Assembly (NCBI RefSeq): GCF_003432115.1
Contig: NZ_QWDC01000002.1
Coordinates: 1,268,878-1,332,877 of the forward strand
DNA length: 64,000 nucleotides
Direction: 5' to 3'
DNA from: Mucilaginibacter conchicola
Lineage (GTDB): Bacteria; Bacteroidota; Bacteroidia; Sphingobacteriales; Sphingobacteriaceae
Shown here: one piece after another, positions 39,767 through 47,157 of the stretch
Layout: each line of letters opens with the position of its first letter
How positions within the stretch are numbered: position 1 is the first letter of the stretch
Translations under genes and position numbers: made by a program
The notes under the pieces: generated by a model
Databases searched by the model: none
Seen by the model: only the letters and a program-made list of their open reading frames with translations
What the model was told of the DNA's origin: nothing

Positions 39767-39863
39767 AGCAACGCCTTTATATTTCGGCACAAAAATAAAT
39801 AATAATAATGCAATACTGTTGCATAAACGTAACAATATTGTTAATCGTATATCAGAAAAGCAC

Positions 39864-39892
39864 TTGATGCAGGCCAAGCTTCAGTATATTTG
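39864..39892 (+). promoter_or_regulatory. promoter ending five bases before the 39898 start
   Basis: TTG (39864-39866), 18 bp, TATATTTG (39885-39892), an exact -7 match. The ATG is at 39898, so the start of transcription should be at or next to the start codon. Confidence 0.65.
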
Positions 39893-39897
39893 CCGGT

Positions 39898-40251
39898 ATG
39901 AAACCTGCTGAGATCAACGCAAAGTGGGCTGTGCTGCAAAACAGGATAGCTGAGGAATTTGATAACGAGAAGCCCGATATGAAAGTGATCCTGTTCCTGA
40001 TAGGGGTACAGGAGCTGGGGCAGGGGCCACGTAAATTCAGCAAAAGGCAAAAAGAAGAGCTAATGCATATTGCTACCTGCAAGCTGTTTAGCCAAATGGG
40101 CTTTTACGAACTGGAAGGCCTCGATCAGGATGGCTGGCCGCATTGGAAACTGGCTAAAACCATCCCCAATTATACCCTGCTTGAGCAGGAAATGATATTG
40201 AAAACATTGGTGATCACCTATTTTGAAACCGAATTAGAGTGGGAACTTTAA
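39898..40251 (+). CDS. conserved-looking hypothetical protein
   Basis: A soluble 117-aa protein without signal peptide. It is helical, with the segments MKVILFLIGVQELGQGPRK and KEELMHIATCKLFSQMGFYE and an acidic C-terminus ETELEWEL. I do not recognise the family. It overlaps no coding region, has a strong promoter and is followed after 14 bases by the cyclophilin gene, so the two are likely co-transcribed. Confidence 0.68.
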   Translation: MKPAEINAKWAVLQNRIAEEFDNEKPDMKVILFLIGVQELGQGPRKFSKRQKEELMHIATCKLFSQMGFYELEGLDQDGWPHWKLAKTIPNYTLLEQEMILKTLVITYFETELEWEL

Positions 40252-40265
40252 CCTGCACAATTAAT

Positions 40266-40973
40266 ATGAAAAGAATTTTAACCCTTTGCCTGCTGTTCAT
40301 CACAGCCGTGGCTTTTGCCAAGCCGCCAAAAAATCAATATGTGCGCATCAGATCGGGCTATGGCGATGTTATTATCCGTTTGTATAACGAAACGCCAAAG
40401 CATCGTGATAACTTTATCAAACTCACCAAACAGGGGTTTTATAATGGCACATTGTTTCACCGCGTGATACAGGATTTTATGATCCAGGGCGGCGACCCGG
40501 ATTCGCGCGATACCTCAAAAAATAAAAAAGGGGCCGAGTTGGGCAACGGCGACGTGAACTATACCGTACCGGCCGAGTTTCGCGATAGCCTGTTCCACAA
40601 ACGTGGTGTGCTGGCTGCTGCGCGCGATGATAACCCCGAGAAAGCCTCAAGCGGATGCCAGTTTTATATTGTAGAGGGTAAGCGCTTTACCCCGGGCAAA
40701 TTGGATACACTGGAAATAAAACGCCTTAAAGGCCGCAAGATCCCGACATGGCAGCGCGATATCTACACATCTGTTGGCGGTGCGCCACACCTCGACCAAA
40801 ATTATACCGTGTATGGCGAGGTAGTGACCGGCATTGATATGGTTGACCGAATAGCCGCCGTAAAACGCGATGGCAACGACCGCCCCGAAGTGGATATCCC
40901 CATGACGGTTGAACTGCTCAGCAAAAAGGAATGCGAGCGCATGGATGAATTGTTGTGGCCTAAATCAAAATGA
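40266..40973 (+). CDS. cyclophilin-type peptidyl-prolyl isomerase, secreted
   Basis: Periplasmic folding catalyst of 235 aa; start at the ATG at 40266, which opens a signal peptide (LLFITAVAFAK). The core motifs are FHRVIQDFMIQGGD (catalytic Arg) and SGCQFYIV; the strand YTVYGEVVTGIDMVDRI follows. Between QFYIV and YTVYGEV lies an insertion of about 35 residues (KLDTLEIKRLKGRKIPTWQR region) not found in minimal cyclophilins. Followed directly by an acetyltransferase gene (ATGA overlap). Confidence 0.93.
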   Translation: MKRILTLCLLFITAVAFAKPPKNQYVRIRSGYGDVIIRLYNETPKHRDNFIKLTKQGFYNGTLFHRVIQDFMIQGGDPDSRDTSKNKKGAELGNGDVNYTVPAEFRDSLFHKRGVLAAARDDNPEKASSGCQFYIVEGKRFTPGKLDTLEIKRLKGRKIPTWQRDIYTSVGGAPHLDQNYTVYGEVVTGIDMVDRIAAVKRDGNDRPEVDIPMTVELLSKKECERMDELLWPKSK

Positions 40974-41425
40974 GACTTGCTACGATAAATGATCTGGAAC
41001 AAATAACGCAGCTTTACCGGGATACTATCCTTACCGTAAACCTGAAAGATTATTCCGCAGAGCAAACAGCTGTGTGGGCCAGCCGTGCTGATAATACACA
41101 TGCCTGGGCGGGTAAGATAAGCGATCAGCATTTTTTACTTGAAGAAGAAGGCGGCGTTATCACCGGTTTTTCATCTTTAACAGATGGTGGGCATGTGGAT
41201 ATGTTATTTGTGCATAAAGATCACCAGGGGAAAGGCGTTGCTGGTAAATTATTACGTGAGATAGAACAGGAAGCCGGGCGGCGTGGCATAACGCGTTTAA
41301 CAACCGATGCCAGCAAAACAGCACGCCCGGTTTTTGAGCATTTCGGCTTTAGCGTAATAACCGAACAAACCGTAATGGTTGACGGCGTAGCATTGAACAA
41401 CTTTAAAATGGCGAGATCGCTGTAA
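40970..41425 (+). CDS. GNAT-family N-acetyltransferase
   Basis: A 151-aa GNAT protein with the acetyl-CoA loop HQGKGVAGKLLREIE (about 86-100) preceded by the strand VDMLFVHKD, and the later ARPVFEHFGF typical of the family. The order resembles YafP-like enzymes; the acetyl acceptor is unknown. Translation is coupled to the cyclophilin gene by the ATGA overlap. Confidence 0.86.
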   Translation: MRLATINDLEQITQLYRDTILTVNLKDYSAEQTAVWASRADNTHAWAGKISDQHFLLEEEGGVITGFSSLTDGGHVDMLFVHKDHQGKGVAGKLLREIEQEAGRRGITRLTTDASKTARPVFEHFGFSVITEQTVMVDGVALNNFKMARSL

Positions 41426-41443
41426 ATATAAATTAAAACAAAA

Positions 41444-41468
41444 ATCCCCCTTCAGGGGGTATGGGGGC
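41444..41468. repeat. CCCCCTTCAGGGGG element abutting the xth start
   Basis: TCCCCCTTCAGGGGGTATGG followed by GGGC and directly the ATG. Same element type as at 34104-34138; its G-rich end takes the place of a ribosome-binding site. Confidence 0.68.
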
Positions 41469-42236
41469 ATGAAGATAGTCACTTATAACGTAAACGGGAT
41501 CCGCTCGGCAATAAGCAAAAACTGGCTGGCATGGCTGCAGGCCACCGATGCCGATGTGGTTTGCCTGCAGGAAATTAAAGCTACACCTGATGTATTGACT
41601 GACTTGGGTTTGGTTGATGCCCTGGGCTACCAGCACTTCTGGTTCCCGGCCGAGAAGAAGGGGTATAGCGGCACGGCTATTTTTAGCAAAATATTGCCTA
41701 AGCACGTAGAGTATGGCTGCGGTATCCCCGATTTTGACCGCGAGGGCCGTTGTATCCGTGTGGATTTTGATGAGGTATCGGTGATGAGTGCCTACTTTCC
41801 ATCGGGCTCAAGCGGTGATGAGCGCCAGGCTTTCAAGTTCCGCTTTCTGGATGAGTTTGGTAAATACCTCACGCTGTTAAAAGCCAGCATTCCTAACCTG
41901 GTTATCTGTGGTGATTATAATATTTGTCACAAACCTATTGATATCCATAACCCGAAATCAAACGCCAACTCATCAGGCTTTTTGCCCGAGGAGCGCGAGT
42001 GGATGGAGAATTTTCTTGAGTCGGGCTTCATTGATACCTTCCGACACGTGAATAAGGAGCCACACAATTATACCTGGTGGAGTTACCGCGCCAATGCCCG
42101 CGCTAAAAATCTGGGCTGGCGTATCGATTACGCCCTGGCAAGTAAAGAAATGGAAGAGAACATCAAACGCTGCATGATACTGCCCGAAGCCAAACACTCC
42201 GACCATTGCCCGGTGCTGTTGGAACTTGAGTTTTAG
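41469..42236 (+). CDS. xth: exodeoxyribonuclease III
   Basis: Class II AP endonuclease and 3'-5' exonuclease of 255 aa. Active-site motifs in order: NVNGIRSA, LQEIKA (metal Glu), GYSGTAIF, GDYNICH (Asp/Asn), RIDYALAS and SDHCPV (catalytic His). The length fits the family (E. coli 268). The start codon touches a palindromic repeat. The convergent gene at 42243 ends six bases away, so the 3' ends may interfere. Confidence 0.95.
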   Translation: MKIVTYNVNGIRSAISKNWLAWLQATDADVVCLQEIKATPDVLTDLGLVDALGYQHFWFPAEKKGYSGTAIFSKILPKHVEYGCGIPDFDREGRCIRVDFDEVSVMSAYFPSGSSGDERQAFKFRFLDEFGKYLTLLKASIPNLVICGDYNICHKPIDIHNPKSNANSSGFLPEEREWMENFLESGFIDTFRHVNKEPHNYTWWSYRANARAKNLGWRIDYALASKEMEENIKRCMILPEAKHSDHCPVLLELEF

Positions 42237-42242
42237 CGGGTA

Positions 42243-42764
42243 TCATAAACTGCAAAACTGAACAAAGATCGTTCGTCCGTCTTTAAAGAAACCGATATAG
42301 CCCTCATCGTCATTTTGATACCCGTGTGCTATATCGGTTTCTTTGTACCTGCTCAAAACATCATGTGATGCCGATGACCAGCCAAATTCCCCTTTTTGAA
42401 AACGCTTGTCGGTTTTTATATCGTTTAACAATTTATTGTAATCATGCGGAGAGAGTTTAATTACTGATGCAGAACAATAATCTCCATGAAAATCGGGATA
42501 CGATGCCGATTTATCAGAAATATCAGCAGATGGCGGTATTTCTCTAAAAGTTATCTTTTTAAAATCTTCATAATAAAACGCATCCCCGGGGTAAAAGGCC
42601 CTGTAAATATTCCAGGTTAAAAAGCCGGTTATACCTGCAATAATGAGCAGGGCTATCCAGCCTTTGTTGTGTTTCGCAAAGTATTTATACATGCGCCTGA
42701 AGAGCCATCCTACAAAAGCTAAAATGACCAGCGGAATTACAATTAACCAAAAAAGAAAGCCCAT
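42243..42764 (-). CDS. membrane-anchored protein, unknown function
   Basis: A 173-aa protein with two N-terminal hydrophobic helices (about 2-22 and 36-54), followed by a soluble domain of about 115 residues with aromatic and Asp/Lys-rich character (ISDKSASYPDFHGDYCSASV; QNDDEGYIGFFKDG). No motif recognised. It is convergent with xth, six bases apart, and stands alone. Its reading frame is uninterrupted and its composition fits a real gene. Confidence 0.6.
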   Translation of the reverse strand: MGFLFWLIVIPLVILAFVGWLFRRMYKYFAKHNKGWIALLIIAGITGFLTWNIYRAFYPGDAFYYEDFKKITFREIPPSADISDKSASYPDFHGDYCSASVIKLSPHDYNKLLNDIKTDKRFQKGEFGWSSASHDVLSRYKETDIAHGYQNDDEGYIGFFKDGRTIFVQFCSL

Positions 42765-42874
42765 CAGATGATAAGATTTGGTGCAGCCAATCTATCTAAA
42801 AAATGTAAAATATAGAAAAGCATTGTGCTACTCTCGTTAACAAACCGTTGATTTGGGTTGTTAAACATTGTGCT

Positions 42875-43720
42875 ATGAAATTAACTATCGGCTTTTCGCC
42901 TTGCCCAAACGATACCTTTATTTTTGATGCCCTTATTCACCATAAAATTGACACCGAAGGACTGGAGTTTGAGGTGTTTTATGATGATGTGGAAACGCTT
43001 AATCAAAAGGCTTTCCGCGGCGAACTGGATATTACCAAGCTAAGCTATCATGCCTTTGCCTACGCAGCAGATAAATATGTTTTGCTTGATGCCGGCAGTG
43101 CGCTGGGTTTCGGTGTAGGGCCAATGCTGATCACAAAGCAGGAAGACATCTCACATCTCATATCTCAAATCTCACATCTAAAGATAGCTATCCCCGGTAA
43201 ATATACTACGGCTAACTTCCTGTTGAGTTTGGCTTTTCCTGATGCCACCAACAAACAGGAGTTGGTTTTTTCTGATATTGAGAATGCGGTTTTAGATGGC
43301 CGTGCCGATGTGGGCCTCATCATCCACGAGAACCGTTTTACCTATCAGGATAAAGGCCTTCACAAAGTGATGGATCTTGGGGACTACTGGGAAAAACGTA
43401 CGGGCTGTGCTATCCCACTGGGTGGTATTGTGGCTAACCGCAACCTGCCTGAGGATGTGCAGCAGAAGGTTAACCGCCTCATCAGGCAGTCGGTTGAATT
43501 TGCCTTTGCCGACCCTAAATCGGGACTGGATTATATCCGCCAGCACGCACAGGAAATGAGCGAGGAAGTAATGTACAAACACATTGAGTTGTACGTAAAC
43601 AAATTCTCTGTCGATTTGGGCGAAGAAGGTAAAAAGGCTGTTAAATTAATGTTTGATACCGCCCTGGAGAAAGCTATTATCCCGCCGATAGATAAACCGC
43701 TTTTTCTTAACCCTTTGTAA
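42875..43720 (+). CDS. mqnD: 1,4-dihydroxy-6-naphthoate synthase
   Basis: Late step of the futalosine route to menaquinone: converts cyclic dehypoxanthinyl futalosine into 1,4-dihydroxy-6-naphthoate. From the ATG at 42875 the protein (281 aa) starts MKLTIGFSPCPNDTFIFDAL, the signature of the family, and continues with FDALIHHKI, TKLSYHAFAYA and GVGPML. The fold is a periplasmic-binding-protein type. The upstream in-frame non-ATG extension is rejected. Presence of mqnD implies that this organism makes menaquinone by the futalosine pathway; the other mqn genes are not in the window. Confidence 0.94.
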   Translation: MKLTIGFSPCPNDTFIFDALIHHKIDTEGLEFEVFYDDVETLNQKAFRGELDITKLSYHAFAYAADKYVLLDAGSALGFGVGPMLITKQEDISHLISQISHLKIAIPGKYTTANFLLSLAFPDATNKQELVFSDIENAVLDGRADVGLIIHENRFTYQDKGLHKVMDLGDYWEKRTGCAIPLGGIVANRNLPEDVQQKVNRLIRQSVEFAFADPKSGLDYIRQHAQEMSEEVMYKHIELYVNKFSVDLGEEGKKAVKLMFDTALEKAIIPPIDKPLFLNPL

Positions 43721-43843
43721 CAATCTGCTCACCCGGAAACTTTAACAAGGCTGTTCTGTTTGTAACTGAGTATATTGCAGTGTAAACCTGTCCCTCAGGG
43801 TTGCGATCTATTGCCTTTTAAAAACGCTCAAACAAAAACTAAT

Positions 43844-45067
43844 ATGACATCTGCTAAAAACAAACAACTGCTTGTTGCGCTGGGCTTTGCTGCGCTAACG
43901 GGCGGCACTGTACAGGCAAAAGCCATCCAAAAAGATACGGTGCTGGCTCCTGTGGAAACACAAAAAGCCAATACCGATTATAAACCGGCCTTTCGCGGGC
44001 AAACGCGCATTGGCGGTATCAAAACCAAAACTGCCTACACAGCAACGGTTATCAACAGTGACCTGAAGAATCCCTGGGGAATCCACGTACTGCCCGATGG
44101 TAGATTTATCATCACAGAAAAGGCAGGATCTATCCGCATCCTGAAAGCTAATGGTGCTTTTGATAAACAGGTAACCGGTTTCCCTGCTGTGGTATTTAAA
44201 GGCCAGGGTGGCTTGCTTGATATTACCATCGACCCTGCATTTGCAACCAACCGCATGGTATATTGGGGTTATGCCGAAGAAGCGCCGGGCGGCTCCCTGC
44301 TGGCCATAGCCAAAGGCAAACTATCTGCCGATGAAACCAAACTGGAGAACGTAGAAGTGATCTATCGTGCCCAACCGGCTTACCGTGGTAACCTGCAGTT
44401 TGGCTGCCGCATTGTGTTTGATAAACAAGGCAACCTGTTTGTGAGCACCGGCGAGCGCAGTGGCGCAGATATCCGCATGAAGGCGCAGGACTTGAGCGCC
44501 GGCATTGGTAAAGTAATCCATATCACCAAAGCAGGCAAAGCTGTACCGGGTGGCCCGTTTGCGGGCAAGGCGGGTGCCCTGCCCGAGATCTATAGCTACG
44601 GGCACCGCAACCCCGATGGCCTGGCTTACAACCCTGCAACCGGCGACCTTTGGGAAGCCGAGTTTGGCCCCCGCGGCGGCGACGAGATCAACATCATTAA
44701 ACCGGGTAACAACTACGGCTGGCCGGTAATTACTTACGGCATTGAGTACAGCGGCGAAAAAGTTGGCGACGGCATTCAGCAAAAAGAAGGCATGACCCAA
44801 CCGGTTTACTATTGGGATCCCACCATCTCTCCGGGTGGCATCACCTTCTACACTGGCAATATTGCCGAGTGGAAGAATAACCTATTTGTTGGCGGCCTAA
44901 GCGGTGCACACATTGCCCGCCTGGTGATCAAAAATAACAAAGTTGTTGGCGAAGAGCGCCTGCTGCGCGACAAGAACGAACGCTGGCGTGCCCTGGTGAC
45001 CGGCAAAGACGGTGCCCTGTATGGCCTTACCGATAATGGTAAATTGTACAGGATAGCAAAGAAATAA
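43844..45067 (+). CDS. PQQ-dependent sugar dehydrogenase (YliI/Asd-type)
   Basis: Soluble periplasmic aldose dehydrogenase with a six-bladed propeller, 407 aa from the ATG at 43844. A signal peptide (ALGFAALTGGTVQAKA) fits export. Family motifs: NPWGIHVLPDGRFIITEKAG, GGLLDITIDPAF, YSYGHRNPDGLAYNP and EFGPRGGDEINIIKPGNNYG. The enzyme would oxidise sugars using PQQ; no PQQ synthesis genes lie nearby. A strong terminator follows. Confidence 0.93.
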   Translation: MTSAKNKQLLVALGFAALTGGTVQAKAIQKDTVLAPVETQKANTDYKPAFRGQTRIGGIKTKTAYTATVINSDLKNPWGIHVLPDGRFIITEKAGSIRILKANGAFDKQVTGFPAVVFKGQGGLLDITIDPAFATNRMVYWGYAEEAPGGSLLAIAKGKLSADETKLENVEVIYRAQPAYRGNLQFGCRIVFDKQGNLFVSTGERSGADIRMKAQDLSAGIGKVIHITKAGKAVPGGPFAGKAGALPEIYSYGHRNPDGLAYNPATGDLWEAEFGPRGGDEINIIKPGNNYGWPVITYGIEYSGEKVGDGIQQKEGMTQPVYYWDPTISPGGITFYTGNIAEWKNNLFVGGLSGAHIARLVIKNNKVVGEERLLRDKNERWRALVTGKDGALYGLTDNGKLYRIAKK

Positions 45068-45071
45068 AAGA

Positions 45072-45106
45072 AAAGCCCCCGATGAAGATCGGGGGCTTTC
45101 TTTTTT
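45072..45106 (+). terminator. intrinsic terminator
   Basis: AAAGCCCCCGAT and ATCGGGGGCTTT, a perfect 12-bp stem with a GAAG loop, then CTTTTTT. Confidence 0.9.
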
Positions 45107-45131
45107 ATAATCAACGTATATTTATGGAGTT

Positions 45132-45437
45132 ATGAAGGTGGCGAAATTTTTCATTTGTGTTATGGCAATTGTAATGGCTGGCATGTTGATTCGTCATAAA
45201 GTCAGTATTCACCAGGAGTTGAATCTTGGATTTAAAGGAGTTGTTCAAAAAGTAACCTATTCTGAAAATAAGGGCACACCAACTATAACAGTAAATAATA
45301 TTAATTATTCTTTGCACAACAGTATAGATTTCAGGCACATGATTGATGTTGGCGATACTATCTCTAAGGAGAAAGGTGTAGTTTTATACAAATTGATCAA
45401 GAAAGGTACGGATAAGGTTTTGCTTTTTAATGATTAA
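45132..45437 (+). CDS. small membrane-anchored protein, paralogue of 62709 gene
   Basis: A 101-aa protein with one N-terminal hydrophobic helix (5-20) and a short extracytoplasmic domain. Its C-terminal part (IDVGDTISKEKG then YKLIKKGTDKVLLF) matches the C-terminus of the protein at 62709 (FDVGDTIIKKHN then IKLIKKNTTDTLSF), so the two are paralogues. Function unknown; the beta-rich tail suggests a small OB-like domain. Confidence 0.68.
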   Translation: MKVAKFFICVMAIVMAGMLIRHKVSIHQELNLGFKGVVQKVTYSENKGTPTITVNNINYSLHNSIDFRHMIDVGDTISKEKGVVLYKLIKKGTDKVLLFND

Positions 45438-45466
45438 GCTTTGAGCGTATTCACAGTACTTGAAAT

Positions 45467-46285
45467 CTACTTTAATTTTCTTCGCCACCTTTCAATCCAA
45501 TTATCCGCCACCAAGGCCAACCCCTCATCGTCGCTTTTATTTTTCAGGGCGGTTAATGCTTCAGCGGTATCTTCTGCAGACCAGCCTTTACTGTTGAGGG
45601 AGAACCAGGCTTCTTTGAATTGATCGTTTGCGAGGTAGGCGTAGAATAAGGTTTTCTTATCGTTGCCATCGGTTAGCCAGGCGGGCAGGTTATCAGTCTG
45701 TTTTAGTTTTTCATCAGCGGCGATCTCGTATTTAGATGAGTTTTGAACAATAGCCGGCGTGTTCAAAATGTGGATGGATGATGGGAAATCGCCATCGTAA
45801 TCAGATAACTCTTTAACATATTTAAACGGCAGCGTTTTGCCGAAGTAGGGCAAATGTCTAAACTCAGCCGGGTCGTCGCCATGATCTATCACAAACTGAT
45901 CTGCGGCCTCATAAGCGGTGTAATCAAGTTGTTTGCAAAAGCTGATGATCTCGTCAGTAAGCTCATCTTTGGTGATAAGCATTTTGAGCACCATAAGGGT
46001 AATGAACTGGTCGGCATTGCGGGCGATCTCGGAGATGTAACCATTCTCTAAAGAATACTCCACATAAGTTACTTCCCTATCGCAAAAGAAATGTTTAACC
46101 ACGCCTTTGTATGATGCACCTTGCCCAAGAAACAACGGCACTAAACAAGGTGGGTGCGGGTACCAATGTTCATCGACAGAATTATAGTCAAGAAGATAAG
46201 ATGGGACGGACACCTCTTTGTACATTAGCTTTTGTATCCGCTGGTCAATACCAAGGATGTTTATCAGTTCGGGAGAATTGCTCAT
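45467..46285 (-). CDS. hypothetical protein, no recognised domain
   Basis: A 272-aa soluble protein without signal peptide. Start MSNSPELINILGIDQR at a good ATG. N-terminal half contains aromatic strands (VPSYLLDYNSVDEHWYPHPP, VKHFFCDREVTYVEYS); the C-terminal half is helical with alternating charged residues (KKTLFYAYLANDQFKEAW, SAEDTAEALTALKN). The layout is reminiscent of SMI1/KNR4-like or immunity-type proteins, but no motif proves that. Convergent with the small-protein gene at 45132, 29 bases apart. Confidence 0.62.
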   Translation of the reverse strand: MSNSPELINILGIDQRIQKLMYKEVSVPSYLLDYNSVDEHWYPHPPCLVPLFLGQGASYKGVVKHFFCDREVTYVEYSLENGYISEIARNADQFITLMVLKMLITKDELTDEIISFCKQLDYTAYEAADQFVIDHGDDPAEFRHLPYFGKTLPFKYVKELSDYDGDFPSSIHILNTPAIVQNSSKYEIAADEKLKQTDNLPAWLTDGNDKKTLFYAYLANDQFKEAWFSLNSKGWSAEDTAEALTALKNKSDDEGLALVADNWIERWRRKLK

Positions 46286-46382
46286 GGGTTGATAGGATTA
46301 ACATTTAAAGAACGACGAACAAAAGTTTCTGTTTAGATTTATCTTATCTGCAACAATCCCACCCGCATACAGTTATAAAAAC

Positions 46383-46943
46383 ATGGTGAACATTAAATTC
46401 TCTCTGCGCATCCTTCTATTATGTTTGGCTTTCGGCTTTTACGGGCAACGGGCTTCGGCGCAGCAAGACCTGAAAGTAATCATCATTCGCCATGCGGAGA
46501 AACCTGTTGTGGGCGATAACCTTTCCTGCGCCGGGTTTGATCGTGCAATGAAGCTCCCGGCAGTTATCAAGGCTAAATTTGGTGTGCCCAATTACCTATA
46601 TGTGCCTGCTCCCAATACCGGAAAGGCCACCAAAGCACTGCGTATGCTGCAAACCATATCGCCTTTGGCGGTTAAGTACAACCTGCCGCTAAATACCAAT
46701 TACGATGTTACGCAAACCGCCAAGCTTGCCAATAACATTATGAAACGCCAGGGCACTGTGCTGGTGGTTTGGGAACATGATAATATCCGGGGTATTATTG
46801 ATGCTTTCGGCATCAAAACAAAAAAGTTGAAATGGGCAGGTAACGATTTCGATGGTATATGGATAGTCACCTTCCATAACGGGAGTGCGTCACTTTCTGT
46901 GGATAAGGAAAACATCCAACCGGTGGCAAATTGCGCATTCTAA
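46383..46943 (+). CDS. secreted histidine phosphatase-like protein
   Basis: A 186-aa protein with a signal peptide (LCLAFGFYGQRASAQ) and the phosphatase motif VIIIRHAEKP (Arg-His-Ala/Gly type, His37), followed by LSCAGFDRAMKL. The later segment VLVVWEHDNIRGIIDAF supplies the second conserved histidine (EHDN). The chain is short for the branch-1 fold but complete. Function likely dephosphorylation in the periplasm; substrate unknown. It lies upstream of the exopolysaccharide locus but is probably not part of it. Confidence 0.82.
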   Translation: MVNIKFSLRILLLCLAFGFYGQRASAQQDLKVIIIRHAEKPVVGDNLSCAGFDRAMKLPAVIKAKFGVPNYLYVPAPNTGKATKALRMLQTISPLAVKYNLPLNTNYDVTQTAKLANNIMKRQGTVLVVWEHDNIRGIIDAFGIKTKKLKWAGNDFDGIWIVTFHNGSASLSVDKENIQPVANCAF

Positions 46944-46998
46944 ACGCGCTTTTATCAATAAAATAAACGAGAAAAGCACAAGCCTTCACGGTTATTCG

Positions 46999-47055
46999 TA
47001 TTCATTTTGTTCATCTCTTTTGTTCATTCTGTTCAGCGTGTTCACTTTATCCATT
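46999..47055. repeat. array of TGTTCA words upstream of the Wzc gene
   Basis: Five TTCA words preceded by T/G-rich bases at 8-13 base spacing (ATTTTGTTCATC, TTTTGTTCATTCTGTTCA, GTGTTCAC). A matching array lies at 58171-58226. The rest of 46944-47157 holds no gene. Confidence 0.6.
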
Positions 47056-47157
47056 GTTGGTCAGCCAGTATCATAACGTGCATGTTTAGGTTAAATTAGT
47101 ACAACAATATGGTACCCCACGTATTTAATTAACCACTGTTTGCTACCTAAAATTTGG

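Noticed and set aside
46999-47055. CRISPR array
   Set aside because: The TGTTCA words are short, unevenly spaced and without unique spacers of constant length; no cas gene is present in the window.
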